The notes under the pieces are model-generated. The model did not search any database. It had not been told where the DNA came from and saw only the letters and a program-made list of their open reading frames with translations. From Marinoscillum sp049115815 (GTDB taxonomy: Bacteria; Bacteroidota; Bacteroidia; Cytophagales; Cyclobacteriaceae), in contig JAGDZO010000005.1 of the NCBI GenBank assembly GCA_049115815.1, positions 186,001 through 250,000 on the forward strand: a DNA stretch of 64,000 nucleotides. The letters are read 5' to 3'. The number at the start of each line of letters is the position of its first letter. The first letter of the stretch is position 1. This document shows positions 8,063 through 17,338 of the stretch, one piece after another. Made by a program: the position numbers and the translations under genes.

Positions 8063-8284
8063 ATGTCAAAATTACAAAATTTCTGGCTTTCTCAATGCCA
8101 GATCATCATTTATCGCATTTGCGATTTGAAGCAGTTGGCGCAAACACCAGCTATACGTAAGCGGATAGGACAATTACGTAATTACTGGAGTTTGGCATAT
8201 GACCAATACACTAGCACACATACACCACACGCGCAGCGTATAACAGTGGTCAATCTGTCGATTGGAAGGAGGGTATTAACATGA
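8063..8284 (+). CDS. Small protein coupled to the helicase operon, 73 aa
   Basis: Not recognised. The start is ATG at 8063 and its TGA overlaps the ATG of the next gene by 4 bp (ATGA at 8281-8284), which is the main reason to call it real. The protein is basic, with RICDLKQLAQTPAIRKRIGQLRNYW forming a likely amphipathic helix. It lies first in a three-gene run ending in the VapE-like helicase, about 75 bp after the hairpin terminator. It could be a replication accessory or regulatory protein. Confidence 0.45.
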   Translation: MSKLQNFWLSQCQIIIYRICDLKQLAQTPAIRKRIGQLRNYWSLAYDQYTSTHTPHAQRITVVNLSIGRRVLT

Positions 8285-8607
8285 CTGATCCATATTACAC
8301 TCACCTACTCCAAACAAAAGAAAAATGGAATGCATCATCCTTCCTTTTGACTAACCAAATCAGAGATTTGAAGGAAATAGAAAGAGCTACTAATGGCAAA
8401 TGGAAGACTATTCTTTCTGACCATTTAGCTTTCCTTCCTCAGTTCAACAATGAGGCTTATGAATTCATTGAAGCCTCAACCCGACTGCATCAGCTTCAGC
8501 AATTCCGAATAGCCTTGCTTGAGGAAACAATTGCTCGAATGGCTGAAAGTCCGAATCCTTACCAAACTCTATTTGACCTTAAAAAGACTAAAAATGCCAA
8601 AAATTGA
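8281..8607 (+). CDS. Small helical protein upstream of the VapE-like gene, 108 aa
   Basis: Not recognised by family. It is almost entirely helical by composition (Leu, Glu, Lys, Gln), with LKEIERATNGKWKTI and LHQLQQFRIALLEETIARM suggesting a coiled coil. The ATG overlaps the preceding stop by 4 bp, and its end overlaps the helicase start by 14 bp, so three consecutive genes are translationally coupled. A role as replication or helicase partner is an inference from position only. Confidence 0.6.
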   Translation: MTDPYYTHLLQTKEKWNASSFLLTNQIRDLKEIERATNGKWKTILSDHLAFLPQFNNEAYEFIEASTRLHQLQQFRIALLEETIARMAESPNPYQTLFDLKKTKNAKN

Positions 8608-9817
8608 AATGAAAATAACAAAGCGCCCTTCTGGGGGAAAGCCTGAGAAGGACGCCAAGGAATTAAAGCCAGTAGACAAGATTAGGATACTTTTCGATGA
8701 GCATCTACCCAATGTGAAACGTAACGAGATCACTGGGGAATGGGAAGTAGATGGCAGGCCTCTTACGGAAGAGGACATGAACTCTCACCTCTTGGTATTC
8801 CAATCAAAATTTACTGGAATTAGTGAGACGTTGTTTTGGCGATATTTGAAATCTAATAATATTACACCATACAATCCGATTCATATATTCTTCAAAACCC
8901 GAATCGAGCAAAAATCAAAAGGCAAAATCAAGGCACTAGCGGAATCCATTAATACCGATACAGGCTTTAATGATTCCGAGTTTAATCCAAACTTCGTTGA
9001 GCATTTCTTGACCAAATGGTTAGTTGGGGCAGTAGCTCAAGCGCATGGAAAAGGGGTAAATCCCCTTATGCCTGTACTAGCTGGAACCAAGCAGAATACG
9101 GGAAAGACTACCTTTTTCCGTAACCTTCTTCCTAAAGAGCTAATGGCTTATTTCGCAGAACCAAAAGGTTTGAGCGATATGAAGGACGCAGACCTTGGAA
9201 TGCTTCTTTGTGAAAATCTGATATGCTTTGATGATGAAATGAGCGGAAGGAGCTGGAAGGACTGGCAAAAGATGAAATCAATGCTATCGATGAGCAACTA
9301 CACCATGCGCAGACCTTACGATAAAAGGCAACGAAAGTACCCACGAATTGCCTCTCTATGTGCAACCAACAACAACCTTGATATGCTGGGAGATCCTACA
9401 GGTAACCGTAGACTTATTCCTATCAACGTACTTTCTATAGATCATGCGGCTTACAATGCAGTAGATAAGGAAGCGCTTTGGATGGAAGCCTACCAACTAT
9501 TCAAGTCTGGCTATGACCATAACCTAAATCAAGCGGACATTAAGATGCTCAATGATTGCACAAAAGACTTTGAAGTGGTAGACGAGACTGTAGAACTACT
9601 ACAAGAGTATTTCGAGCCTCCAGGGGATACAAGTGTAGGTCGAATGACCGCTACTCAGGTAACGCAAGTACTTATGCGAAACTCCTCCTTCAAATTTATC
9701 CACCCAAACAAAATAGGTGGGTGTTTGAAGCGGATGGGATATCAACAAAGAAGAGATAATGCCAATGGTTCTAGAACTTGGGTCATCAGCATTTTACCGC
9801 AATATCGTTCTCCATAA
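8594..9817 (+). CDS. VapE/VirE-type ATPase-helicase
   Basis: 407-aa P-loop protein of the virulence-associated E (VirE, PF05272-type) group, common in phage satellites and integrated islands, where it probably acts as a superfamily-3-like replicative helicase. The Walker A is GTKQNTGKTTF with K171. A Walker B-like CFDDEMSG follows near 218, and a sensor region with SLCATNNNLDMLGDPTGNRRLIPI near 260. The C-terminus (about 340-407) looks like a small winged-helix domain. The ATG at 8594 is preferred over an earlier in-frame start at 8519, which would run deep into the upstream gene. No primase domain is attached, so any primer synthesis must come from elsewhere. Confidence 0.85.
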   Translation: MPKIEMKITKRPSGGKPEKDAKELKPVDKIRILFDEHLPNVKRNEITGEWEVDGRPLTEEDMNSHLLVFQSKFTGISETLFWRYLKSNNITPYNPIHIFFKTRIEQKSKGKIKALAESINTDTGFNDSEFNPNFVEHFLTKWLVGAVAQAHGKGVNPLMPVLAGTKQNTGKTTFFRNLLPKELMAYFAEPKGLSDMKDADLGMLLCENLICFDDEMSGRSWKDWQKMKSMLSMSNYTMRRPYDKRQRKYPRIASLCATNNNLDMLGDPTGNRRLIPINVLSIDHAAYNAVDKEALWMEAYQLFKSGYDHNLNQADIKMLNDCTKDFEVVDETVELLQEYFEPPGDTSVGRMTATQVTQVLMRNSSFKFIHPNKIGGCLKRMGYQQRRDNANGSRTWVISILPQYRSP

Positions 9818-9838
9818 ATATCACTTAATCCTTACTAC

Positions 9839-9997
9839 TGTCAGTATTGTCAGTAAGTATAGAATATAGAAGCTAAGTAGTTGATTCTAAGCCAACAACC
9901 AAGCTGACAACTCAACTGACAATTGACTGACACCTACATTACTGGGTGTCAGTTGATTTTCCTGACAGCACTGACAGTTCTGACAGTTCTGACAGTT
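9839..9997. repeat. TGACAG / TGTCAG array, candidate iterons
   Basis: The gap between the convergent helicase and hsdR genes is filled with TGACA/TGTCA motifs: TGTCAG at 9839 and 9848, TGACA at 9905, 9917 and 9928, TGTCAG at 9947, then four 9-bp tandem units (CTGACAGCA once, CTGACAGTT three times) at 9962-9997. Within it CTGACACC (9927-9934) and GGTGTCAG (9945-9952) form an 8-bp hairpin followed by TTGATTTT, which could also stop transcription from the left. Tandem iterons next to a replicative helicase suggest an origin. Confidence 0.55.
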
Positions 9998-10022
9998 GTC
10001 TATTGAAAACGCTACAAACCTC

Positions 10023-12857
10023 CTACCCCATCCCCTCAATAAAAGTCTCTACGAAACCAACGATCTTGGCGATGATTCGCTTTGAGACAGTAGCTCGTTC
10101 TCGGAGGCTTGGGCGTTCGTTCATTAGAGAAATGACTTCATCCCTCATGGGTTCTTTTTGAGTGAATAGGTAATCGCTTACAGTTACTACAAGGTTATCA
10201 TAATCTAATCCTTCATCATCACTTAGCTTCCTGATTGCTTTCTTCTTCTCGTTTGTCCAGAAGGCATCAAAGGCGGTTTCTATGTTGTCGCTGTTTGAAA
10301 TGGAAGGCATGTTCTCATTGATGAACTTCTCTATCAATTCCTTCTTGCTCCGCATCTGTGCATCTGAGGACATCATGTCAGAAATCGCTTTCTTCTGCTG
10401 TTCCTGGTCTTTGTCCTTAGCTCCGTGGAGTTTTGCCAAAAGGCTCAGGATATATGCCACGTTGATTTCATCCTTGCGGATCAACTCTAGTTCAAAATCT
10501 ATGTCATTGAGGATTGAAACCTTCTCCTTCTGATTGTCGGACTTGACATGCTCGTAAAGGTCTAGGTACTTGCTCTTGAAGTTCTCAAAAGTCTGAGCAT
10601 CTATATTCAAATCCTCTGGATCAAACTCTGTGAAAGTCGCCAGTACATTCTGAACTCTCATCAGCTCCCTGAAAGCCTTTACAAACTCCATCTGATCTTC
10701 CTCTGACTCCAGATCATTGACATCATCGAACGTTGGTGTGATAGACATGACTTTCTCTACCGCTTTATTGAAGCTCTCTACATAGTCCTCGTATGGCTTC
10801 ACAATGATCTCTTCAAGTGCCTCCTTATTGGAGAATAGCGTAATGGCTTGATCTGTAGATTCCTTTAGGTTTCTAAAGCAAACTACATTGCCCTGGGACT
10901 TTACTTCATCTAGTATTCTGTTGGTACGTGAGTAGGCTTGTATCAGTCCATGGTACTTGAGATTCTTATCGACATAGATGGTATTCAAAGGCTTACTATC
11001 AAAACCCGTGAGGAACATATTGACAACCAAAAGCACATCAACTTGCTTGTTCCTGACACGCTTACCAATGTCCTTATAGTAACCATAAAAGTCATTGGTG
11101 GAATAGTTCATATTGAACATGTCATTGTAGTCACCTATGAACCCCTCTAGCTTTTCTCTAGTGTGTTTGTTGACGTATGTCCCCTTTGGTTCGGCTACAA
11201 AATCCTCATAGTCCTCATCAGGAATAAACCCATTGGCATCCTCGTCTTTTTCATTGGCTTGGTAGGAGAAAATAGTCGCTACTCTCAGGTCATGCTCTCC
11301 ATTCTCCTTTTTTGCCTTGAGCAAGTCATAGTACTTCACCAATGACTTAACACTCTGCACACAGAAGATCGCCGTAAACTTTCGCCCATGCGTTTTGCGG
11401 CTATGGTTCTGAATGATATAGTCAGCAATGTTCTCTAGCCGCTGTGGCGCTTCCATCACCTCGGCTGTGTCTATATCCTCCACATTGATGTCTATCACAT
11501 CCTCCCTTCGCTTGAACGTACTTATGTACTCAATGGAGAACTTCAGCACGTTCCTGTCTCTGATTGCATCAGTGATTACATACTTGTGCAAGCACTCTTC
11601 AAACAGGTCTTTGGTTGTGCGCTTGCCCAGTGCATTTTTAACTGAATTGTCCGCAAAGATGGGTGTGCCTGTGAAGCCAAACATCTGTGCTTCATTGAAA
11701 AACTCTTTGATGCGTTTGTGGGTGTCTCCAAATTGGCTTCTATGACATTCGTCAAAGATGAATACAATCCTTTTCTCCCTGAGGAAGTGGATTTTATCGA
11801 GGTACTTCTTTTTCTCTATGGCATTGCTCAGCTTCTGAATGGTGGTAACAATCAGCGGTGTATCATTGGACAATTGCTTCACCAGTGTACCGGTATTGTT
11901 GGTACCGTCTATACTGCCCTCGCTGAAGCTATTAAACTCCTTGATGGTCTGATAATCCAGATCCTTCCGATCCACCACAAACACCACTTTATGCACCACT
12001 TCCAGATTGGTCAATATCTGGGCAGCTTTAAAGGATGTAAGCGTCTTTCCTGATCCTGTGGTGTGCCAGATGTACCCATTCTTCTTTGTATTTTTCACAC
12101 GCTCCACAATCGCCTCAGTAGCATAGTATTGATACGGGCGCAATACCATCAAGGTATTAGAAGTATTTAGCACGGTGTACTTGGTGATCATCTTGGAGAG
12201 GTGGCAAGGCTCAAAAAAGGCTGTGGTAAACTCTGGAAGATTGGTGATTAGCTTGTTCTCAACATCTGCCCAATAGAAAGTCTGCTTGAAAGTACGTGCG
12301 CTCACAGGATTGTTAGCGTAGTACTTGGTATTTACACCATTGCTAATGACGAAAAGCTGAATGAAATTGAACAGGGCAAAGCCAGATCCATAGGTGAAAC
12401 GTTCGTATCTATTGGTTTGGTTAAAGGCTTCTTTGAGTTCCAATCCTCTCCGCTTGAGTTCGATCTGTACCAAAGGCAAACCATTGATGAGAATGGTCAC
12501 ATCATAGCGGTTTTCATACTTGCCTTGCATGGTGATCTGGTGGGTGACCTGATACTCGTTTTGGCACCAATGGACTTGATTGATTAGCTCAATGTAGCCT
12601 GTCTCTCCATTATCCTTGGTGTATTGTGCTTTATCCCGGAGTGTCTTTGCCTTCTCGTAGATATTGCCTTTCGCCAAGTGGTTAAGCACCTGCTTAAACT
12701 CTTGATTTGAGAGTGACTTCTTGTTGTGCTTTTCTAGTTGGTCTTTGAGATTGGCGATAAGATCGTTCTCATCCTTAATGACCACTTTAGCATAGCCTAA
12801 GCTCTGGAGCTGCTTGACAAGGTTATCTTCTAAAATCGCTTCTGATTGTGTGGTCAT
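10023..12857 (-). CDS. hsdR: Type I restriction enzyme, R subunit
   Basis: 944-aa motor and nuclease subunit that translocates and cleaves unmodified DNA as part of the HsdR2M2S complex. The N-terminal PD-(D/E)XK nuclease is visible as YDVTILINGLPLVQIELK (D119, E133, K135). The helicase motor has Walker A TTGSGKT (K271), DECH box (369-372), TGTPIF, and motif VI region with QAYSRTNRI. A helical C-terminal region follows for assembly. All key residues are present, so it looks functional. Its ATG at 12857 overlaps the TAA of the preceding membrane-protein gene by one base (TAATG), indicating coupled translation. Confidence 0.96.
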   Translation of the reverse strand: MTTQSEAILEDNLVKQLQSLGYAKVVIKDENDLIANLKDQLEKHNKKSLSNQEFKQVLNHLAKGNIYEKAKTLRDKAQYTKDNGETGYIELINQVHWCQNEYQVTHQITMQGKYENRYDVTILINGLPLVQIELKRRGLELKEAFNQTNRYERFTYGSGFALFNFIQLFVISNGVNTKYYANNPVSARTFKQTFYWADVENKLITNLPEFTTAFFEPCHLSKMITKYTVLNTSNTLMVLRPYQYYATEAIVERVKNTKKNGYIWHTTGSGKTLTSFKAAQILTNLEVVHKVVFVVDRKDLDYQTIKEFNSFSEGSIDGTNNTGTLVKQLSNDTPLIVTTIQKLSNAIEKKKYLDKIHFLREKRIVFIFDECHRSQFGDTHKRIKEFFNEAQMFGFTGTPIFADNSVKNALGKRTTKDLFEECLHKYVITDAIRDRNVLKFSIEYISTFKRREDVIDINVEDIDTAEVMEAPQRLENIADYIIQNHSRKTHGRKFTAIFCVQSVKSLVKYYDLLKAKKENGEHDLRVATIFSYQANEKDEDANGFIPDEDYEDFVAEPKGTYVNKHTREKLEGFIGDYNDMFNMNYSTNDFYGYYKDIGKRVRNKQVDVLLVVNMFLTGFDSKPLNTIYVDKNLKYHGLIQAYSRTNRILDEVKSQGNVVCFRNLKESTDQAITLFSNKEALEEIIVKPYEDYVESFNKAVEKVMSITPTFDDVNDLESEEDQMEFVKAFRELMRVQNVLATFTEFDPEDLNIDAQTFENFKSKYLDLYEHVKSDNQKEKVSILNDIDFELELIRKDEINVAYILSLLAKLHGAKDKDQEQQKKAISDMMSSDAQMRSKKELIEKFINENMPSISNSDNIETAFDAFWTNEKKKAIRKLSDDEGLDYDNLVVTVSDYLFTQKEPMRDEVISLMNERPSLRERATVSKRIIAKIVGFVETFIEGMG

Positions 12858-14203
12858 TACTTGTATTTTCTAAAGGCTTGAATAGTCTGGTAGATACCGT
12901 AACCAATGAAGATGCGACCTAAGAAATCAATAGCGTAGTACCCTTTTTCTAGTTTAAATTTTGACTTACCTGTTTCATCTACTTGCAAGAGGTAATCAAA
13001 ATTATGAATGGGTAAAATAGACTGAACAAAATAGTCAAATTCAGTCCAAGTCAAACACCAATGCCACTCGTTAAAGTGAGAGGTGTACTCGTAATTGGAT
13101 GTGAAAATTAATGACAGATTAAAAAAAATAGCACTTATTCCAAACGTGAATAATACCCCTCTGGAATAAGATTTCCCATGTCCGTTTGAAATATAATTCA
13201 GGAAAAGCAAAATGATTTCAAAAATGGAGTTTGTCCAATTACAAAGGTTCCTAGCGTTCTTAGAAAAAATGGTAACATCTTTCTCGATGGCAACTCTAGG
13301 AATTAATGAATAAATTTTCCTCCAAAAGTGTGCACTCTTTTCTAGTGCGTTAAATGGCACAGATGCAATTGAGTTATTTTGAGAAATTAACCTTTGCTTG
13401 ATTATCCTATAGGTCTCAATTTTATTCTCGATTGGTATTTTTGCAACTTTCGTTATTGCATTATCATAAAACATTTCATAATGCCCCAGACGCTTGTCTG
13501 TCGATAAAAACATATTCAACTTTTTCTCGATTTTTAAGGATCGGAAATTTTCTAGCCGAATACCAAAGCAGTTCAATTCTCCTGACAAAATCGCAGTTGA
13601 AAGATCCAGTCCCTTTTTAAAAGTCGTCCCACGAAGAATAATGAGTTTCTCAATCAATGTGTAAGTAAAGAGTACGTTTTCGTAAAATGTAGAACCAGAG
13701 AAAACAGTCGTTTCCTTAAAATCGGTTTTAAGAAAAATTAGCCTTTTATGGAAGTGACAGGAATAAAAATCTGCTAGTTCGATAAATTTTGTGTTGTAGA
13801 AATTAACTCGATTAAAGTGACAATGCCTGACCTTTAGTTTGGCTTCAAAACTAATATTAGGAATCTTAAACTCACCCACAAACTTACAATTGTGTATCAC
13901 TAGTTTGGATTGCACTTTCTTTCTTAGTTGAAAGCTCTCACTAAAACGACAATTACGAAGAATCATTTGATGTTGATTCTTACCGAGAAGAATTAATGCT
14001 CGTTGGTTTGGATGTAAGTCTGCAAGAAATTTTTCCCACAACTTATTATCTTCAAAAGGAAGAGAAAAATTGTATTGAAAATCTAAATAGCTAATCGACA
14101 ATCCTGAAAAAACGATCTCTCCGATAGGCTGGTTAATACCTATTATATGATCTGCAAACTCTTTTTCATCCTTAATAGGCGTTAGTTTTTCCTCTTCCCA
14201 CAT
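12857..14203 (-). CDS. Pentapeptide-like beta-helix membrane protein inside the RM operon
   Basis: 448-aa protein of unknown function encoded between hsdS and hsdR. Residues about 80-225 have a repetitive pattern of hydrophobic and aromatic residues (LRNCRF, IHNCKF, VRHCHF, FYSCHF, TTVFSGSTF) typical of a degenerate pentapeptide-repeat or right-handed beta-helix. The C-terminal part is membrane-embedded: hydrophobic stretches near 327-340, 349-369 and 424-440, with FDYFVQSILPIHNF between the last two, a layout like small two-helix channel domains. I chose the ATG at 14203, one base after the hsdS stop; a TTG at 14212 also exists. The stop overlaps the hsdR ATG. Position suggests an effector or abortive-infection partner of the restriction system; this is inference. 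Confidence 0.85.
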   Translation of the reverse strand: MWEEEKLTPIKDEKEFADHIIGINQPIGEIVFSGLSISYLDFQYNFSLPFEDNKLWEKFLADLHPNQRALILLGKNQHQMILRNCRFSESFQLRKKVQSKLVIHNCKFVGEFKIPNISFEAKLKVRHCHFNRVNFYNTKFIELADFYSCHFHKRLIFLKTDFKETTVFSGSTFYENVLFTYTLIEKLIILRGTTFKKGLDLSTAILSGELNCFGIRLENFRSLKIEKKLNMFLSTDKRLGHYEMFYDNAITKVAKIPIENKIETYRIIKQRLISQNNSIASVPFNALEKSAHFWRKIYSLIPRVAIEKDVTIFSKNARNLCNWTNSIFEIILLFLNYISNGHGKSYSRGVLFTFGISAIFFNLSLIFTSNYEYTSHFNEWHWCLTWTEFDYFVQSILPIHNFDYLLQVDETGKSKFKLEKGYYAIDFLGRIFIGYGIYQTIQAFRKYK

Positions 14204-14204
14204 A

Positions 14205-15419
14205 TCACACAAACATCTGCTGTAACAATCCTTTCTTAAACTCCTGAGTCTTTTCCAGCTGGGTGCTGACTAGCTTAATTTTATCATCTATCGCACTGAG
14301 GAAATTGGCGATTTGGGTTTGTTCTTCTAAGTCTGGCATTTTAACAATGCACTCTCCAATTTCGCCAAGGTTTATTTTTTGAGGAAAAGCGACATGTATT
14401 GTCCGTTTCCATAACTCCCTTTGAAAAAAAGTAGAATGAATAAACTGAGATAGGTAAAGAGGATTGGTTTTCGCATTTGCTTTGATTAATGCAAGGCTCA
14501 CATAAAATGAGGCGTTCACGTCCCAATCAATATATTTTGCTACACCTATGCTACCAATACGGGTCATTAAAATATCTCCTTTTTCTAGTTTGACTCTTTT
14601 ATTCTCCTTTTCAAATACTTCCTTAGAAATGAATTTAGTTTTTACAAACTGATCTGCCGTAACATGCTCAACACTATAAAAAGGGACTCCATTCTCTACA
14701 TACGTTGGAGTTTGATGAGTACCATCATAATATTTACAAACCTCTTTCAGTTTCTTCTCCTCCCAATCCGGTGGTTCGACAAGCTCACCAGCCTCATTTT
14801 TGATTTTAAACCGAATCTCCTGCGAGAAGATTTTTTGCATCACGCCCTTTTTGTACTGTTCGAGGAGGGTTTTCTTTTTGGTGAGCTGCGCTATCTTGAT
14901 ATCTACAGCCGTAAGGAACGAGGCTATTTTTTGTTGTTCGGGGAGGGTGGGATAAACGAAGTTGATTTTATAAAAATCCGAATGATTCAGATCAGGAATA
15001 GTTGATGTCCCCGCAAGTCTTAGAATGAAACTTTGTGTCTGACTCAGGTTCAAGAAATTAACTAGAAAATCTCTTTCAATATGTTTGGGGTACTTGATTT
15101 TGAAAAAATTATTGTGGAATGCACCTGCAACATTAGTGACAACTTTCCCTGTATTACCTGTACGGGTCATTAAGACATCATCTTCAGTACAGATCACAGA
15201 TTCAGTTGCGTTCAGAATGAAGAATTGTTTTTCAGAATTTTCTCTTAAAAACTCATTTGTAATATAAAAAAGAGCACCTTCCACTTTTTCAGTAAGCCTT
15301 TCAGAAATTGCAATCTGCAAGCCCTGATTTATTTTAACCAAGGTTTTGAACGGTTCTCTTCTCCACTCATCGCTAAACTCAGAAAATCGCAAAGGCGGTA
15401 TATTCTGTTGCTCACTCAT
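14205..15419 (-). CDS. hsdS: Type I restriction enzyme, specificity subunit
   Basis: 404-aa DNA-recognition subunit with two target-recognition domains and two conserved coiled-coil regions. The first half-repeat runs from the N-terminus to LPEQQKIASFLTAVDIKIAQ, followed by a helix with LLEQYKKGVMQ. The second begins around PPDWEEKKLKEVCKYYDGT and ends with EEQTQIANFLSAIDDKIKLV and FKKGLLQQMF. The two coiled-coil segments are clearly similar to each other. Its ATG overlaps the hsdM stop by one base (TGATG), and its TGA is one base before the next ATG. Only one hsdS copy is present, so there is no sign of specificity switching. Confidence 0.95.
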   Translation of the reverse strand: MSEQQNIPPLRFSEFSDEWRREPFKTLVKINQGLQIAISERLTEKVEGALFYITNEFLRENSEKQFFILNATESVICTEDDVLMTRTGNTGKVVTNVAGAFHNNFFKIKYPKHIERDFLVNFLNLSQTQSFILRLAGTSTIPDLNHSDFYKINFVYPTLPEQQKIASFLTAVDIKIAQLTKKKTLLEQYKKGVMQKIFSQEIRFKIKNEAGELVEPPDWEEKKLKEVCKYYDGTHQTPTYVENGVPFYSVEHVTADQFVKTKFISKEVFEKENKRVKLEKGDILMTRIGSIGVAKYIDWDVNASFYVSLALIKANAKTNPLYLSQFIHSTFFQRELWKRTIHVAFPQKINLGEIGECIVKMPDLEEQTQIANFLSAIDDKIKLVSTQLEKTQEFKKGLLQQMFV

Positions 15420-16981
15420 CAGAACGGAGTTGAGATATTAAGCTGCTGGCAGAAATCAGCAATGGTTTTGTCCGATGTAGCTATTTCCTTTTCTAAGTCT
15501 TTTAGCTCCTTACTCACTACTTCCAGATCAATCGGCTCCTCTTCCTCAAAGGTGTCCACATAGCGTGGGATGTTGAGGTTGTAGTCATTTTCCTTCACCT
15601 CATCCATAGTCGCCACATAGCTGTATTTGTCTATGGTGGTGCGCTCTCGGTAAGTGGTGACTATTTTCTCTATATGCTCCTCGGTGAGTTTGTTCTTATT
15701 GCCATCCTTTTCAAAGTCCTTACTCGCATCTATGAACAGGATGTCTTCACTATGCACACGGCACTTACTCAGCACCATGATACAAGTCGGGATACTCGTC
15801 CCAAAGAAGATATTTGGCGGTAAGCCTATGACGGCATCCAGATAGTTTTGTTTGTCTATGATATACTCTCGGATAGTTGCCTCGGCTGATCCACGGAACA
15901 GCACGCCATGAGGCAATACACAGGCCATGGTGCCATTCTCTGCCAGTTGGTGAATCATGTGCTGCACAAAGGCAAAATCTGCCGTGCTCTTAGGTGCTAG
16001 TCGTCCGTATTGGCTAAAGCGTTCGTCACTTTCATTGAGAGGATTGTCTGCTCCTTTCCACTTAGCAGAAAAAGGAGGATTGGCCACTATCGCCTCAAAT
16101 CGCTCATCAATATGTTGTGGCTCTACCAGCGTATCTTCTTGCTTGATATTGAACTTGCTAAAATGGACATCATGCAAGATCATGTTCATTCGGGCAAGGT
16201 TGTAAGTTGTCCGGTTAAGCTCTTGTCCAAAGAACTCGCCAACCTCTACTTCTTTTGAAACACGCAGGAGGAGGGAACCCGATCCACATGTGGGATCATA
16301 GACGTTCTTGATTCGTTTCTTACCCGTGGTGACAATTTTGGCGAGGATTTTAGATACTTGCTGAGGTGTGTAGAACTCTCCTGCTTTCTTTCCAGCTCCA
16401 CTAGCAAACTGACCAATCAGGTATTCGTATGCATCGCCTAGCACGTCGCTTTCTACATCATCCAGCGCAAAGTCAATTTTGTCCAGGTGGGAGAGAACCT
16501 TGGCGATTAGCTTGTTTCTAGCATCAGGTGTTCGCCCAAGTTTGGTACTACTCAGATCCAAGTCTTCAAAGAGCTTGTTGAACTCATCCTCGCTATCCGT
16601 ACCCATGGTACTTTGCTCTATGCTATTGAGGATTGCTTCTAAGTCCTCCAGTATGAAATTGCTTTCATGCTCGGTGTTGGCATTCCCTTTGGCAGCAATG
16701 GAGCTAAAGAGTTCTTCAGGCTTGAGGAAGTAGCCGAGCTTGATGAGTGACTCCTCCCTGATAGCCTCTAGGTCTTCCTCGTCCGTAACTTTGAGGTAGT
16801 CTTTTACCTTCTCCGTTTCGAGCAGTTGTTTGGCGTAGAGGTATTGCTTCTCGGATAGGTATTTGAAAAAGATGAATCCTAAGATATAATCCCGAAACTC
16901 GTCTGCATCCATCTTGCCCCTTAGCTCATTGGCAATATTCCAAAGCTGCGTTTCGAGTAGTTTCTTTTGATCTTCTGACAT
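15419..16981 (-). CDS. hsdM: Type I restriction enzyme, methyltransferase subunit
   Basis: 520-aa N6-adenine methyltransferase subunit. The N-terminal HsdM_N helical bundle (about 5-150) is followed by the SAM-binding motif I DPTCGSGSLLLR (229-240) and the catalytic motif IV ANPPF (N301). FYTPQQVSKILAKI before motif I is the usual family signature. It is the first gene of the hsdM-hsdS-X-hsdR operon; its start is preceded by a GT-rich region (16982-17338) that probably holds the promoter. Methylation by HsdM-HsdS protects the host from HsdR. Confidence 0.96.
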   Translation of the reverse strand: MSEDQKKLLETQLWNIANELRGKMDADEFRDYILGFIFFKYLSEKQYLYAKQLLETEKVKDYLKVTDEEDLEAIREESLIKLGYFLKPEELFSSIAAKGNANTEHESNFILEDLEAILNSIEQSTMGTDSEDEFNKLFEDLDLSSTKLGRTPDARNKLIAKVLSHLDKIDFALDDVESDVLGDAYEYLIGQFASGAGKKAGEFYTPQQVSKILAKIVTTGKKRIKNVYDPTCGSGSLLLRVSKEVEVGEFFGQELNRTTYNLARMNMILHDVHFSKFNIKQEDTLVEPQHIDERFEAIVANPPFSAKWKGADNPLNESDERFSQYGRLAPKSTADFAFVQHMIHQLAENGTMACVLPHGVLFRGSAEATIREYIIDKQNYLDAVIGLPPNIFFGTSIPTCIMVLSKCRVHSEDILFIDASKDFEKDGNKNKLTEEHIEKIVTTYRERTTIDKYSYVATMDEVKENDYNLNIPRYVDTFEEEEPIDLEVVSKELKDLEKEIATSDKTIADFCQQLNISTPF

Positions 16982-17338
16982 TCGGTGTTGGTGTGGTGGG
17001 TTGGTGGTGGGTGTTTGTGTGTTAAGTCTTAAAAATAAGGGTTTAAACGCTCAAAATGAGCAATGGAGTGATATTTCTTATAATGGTGGGTGGTGTGCTG
17101 GCGACCAGTGACACTGGCAGGAACCGGTGGCACTACGGGTGTAGGTGTGGTGTATGCTCTGAAATAACGCTTAGGGTGTTTATAGGAGCATTATAAATGA
17201 TATTTCTTATAGTGGTGGTGTGTAGATAGGTGTGGTGGTGGTGTGGTGGTGTGATGGCAACTACGAGAAAAAAACACTCACTGCCTGTAGCTATTAGCTC
17301 CATTACCAACAGGAAGGGATAAGCACCTATCGTATTAC
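16982..17338. repeat. GT-rich gap with a 21-bp direct repeat
   Basis: No convincing gene is present. The plus strand is strikingly rich in GGTGGTG and TGTGG runs. A 21-bp segment beginning TGATATTTCTTATA occurs at 17069-17089 and again at 17198-17218 with one mismatch, each copy followed by TGGTGG. The region lies upstream of hsdM and downstream of the secreted-protein gene, so it may contain the hsdM promoter or a control RNA. The last 20 bp before 17338 are unremarkable. Confidence 0.5.

Noticed and set aside
7938..8129. A 63-aa frame over the hairpin after the excisionase-like gene
   Set aside because: It covers the terminator stem, overlaps both neighbours in other frames and has no features of a protein family.
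9946..10161. A Ser/Asp-rich 71-aa frame
   Set aside because: It is only the TGACAG repeat translated (SDSSDSSDS) and then runs antisense into the end of hsdR.
16982..17338. The GT-rich repeats as an invertible specificity switch for hsdS
   Set aside because: There is only one hsdS gene, the repeats are direct not inverted, and they are not near hsdS.
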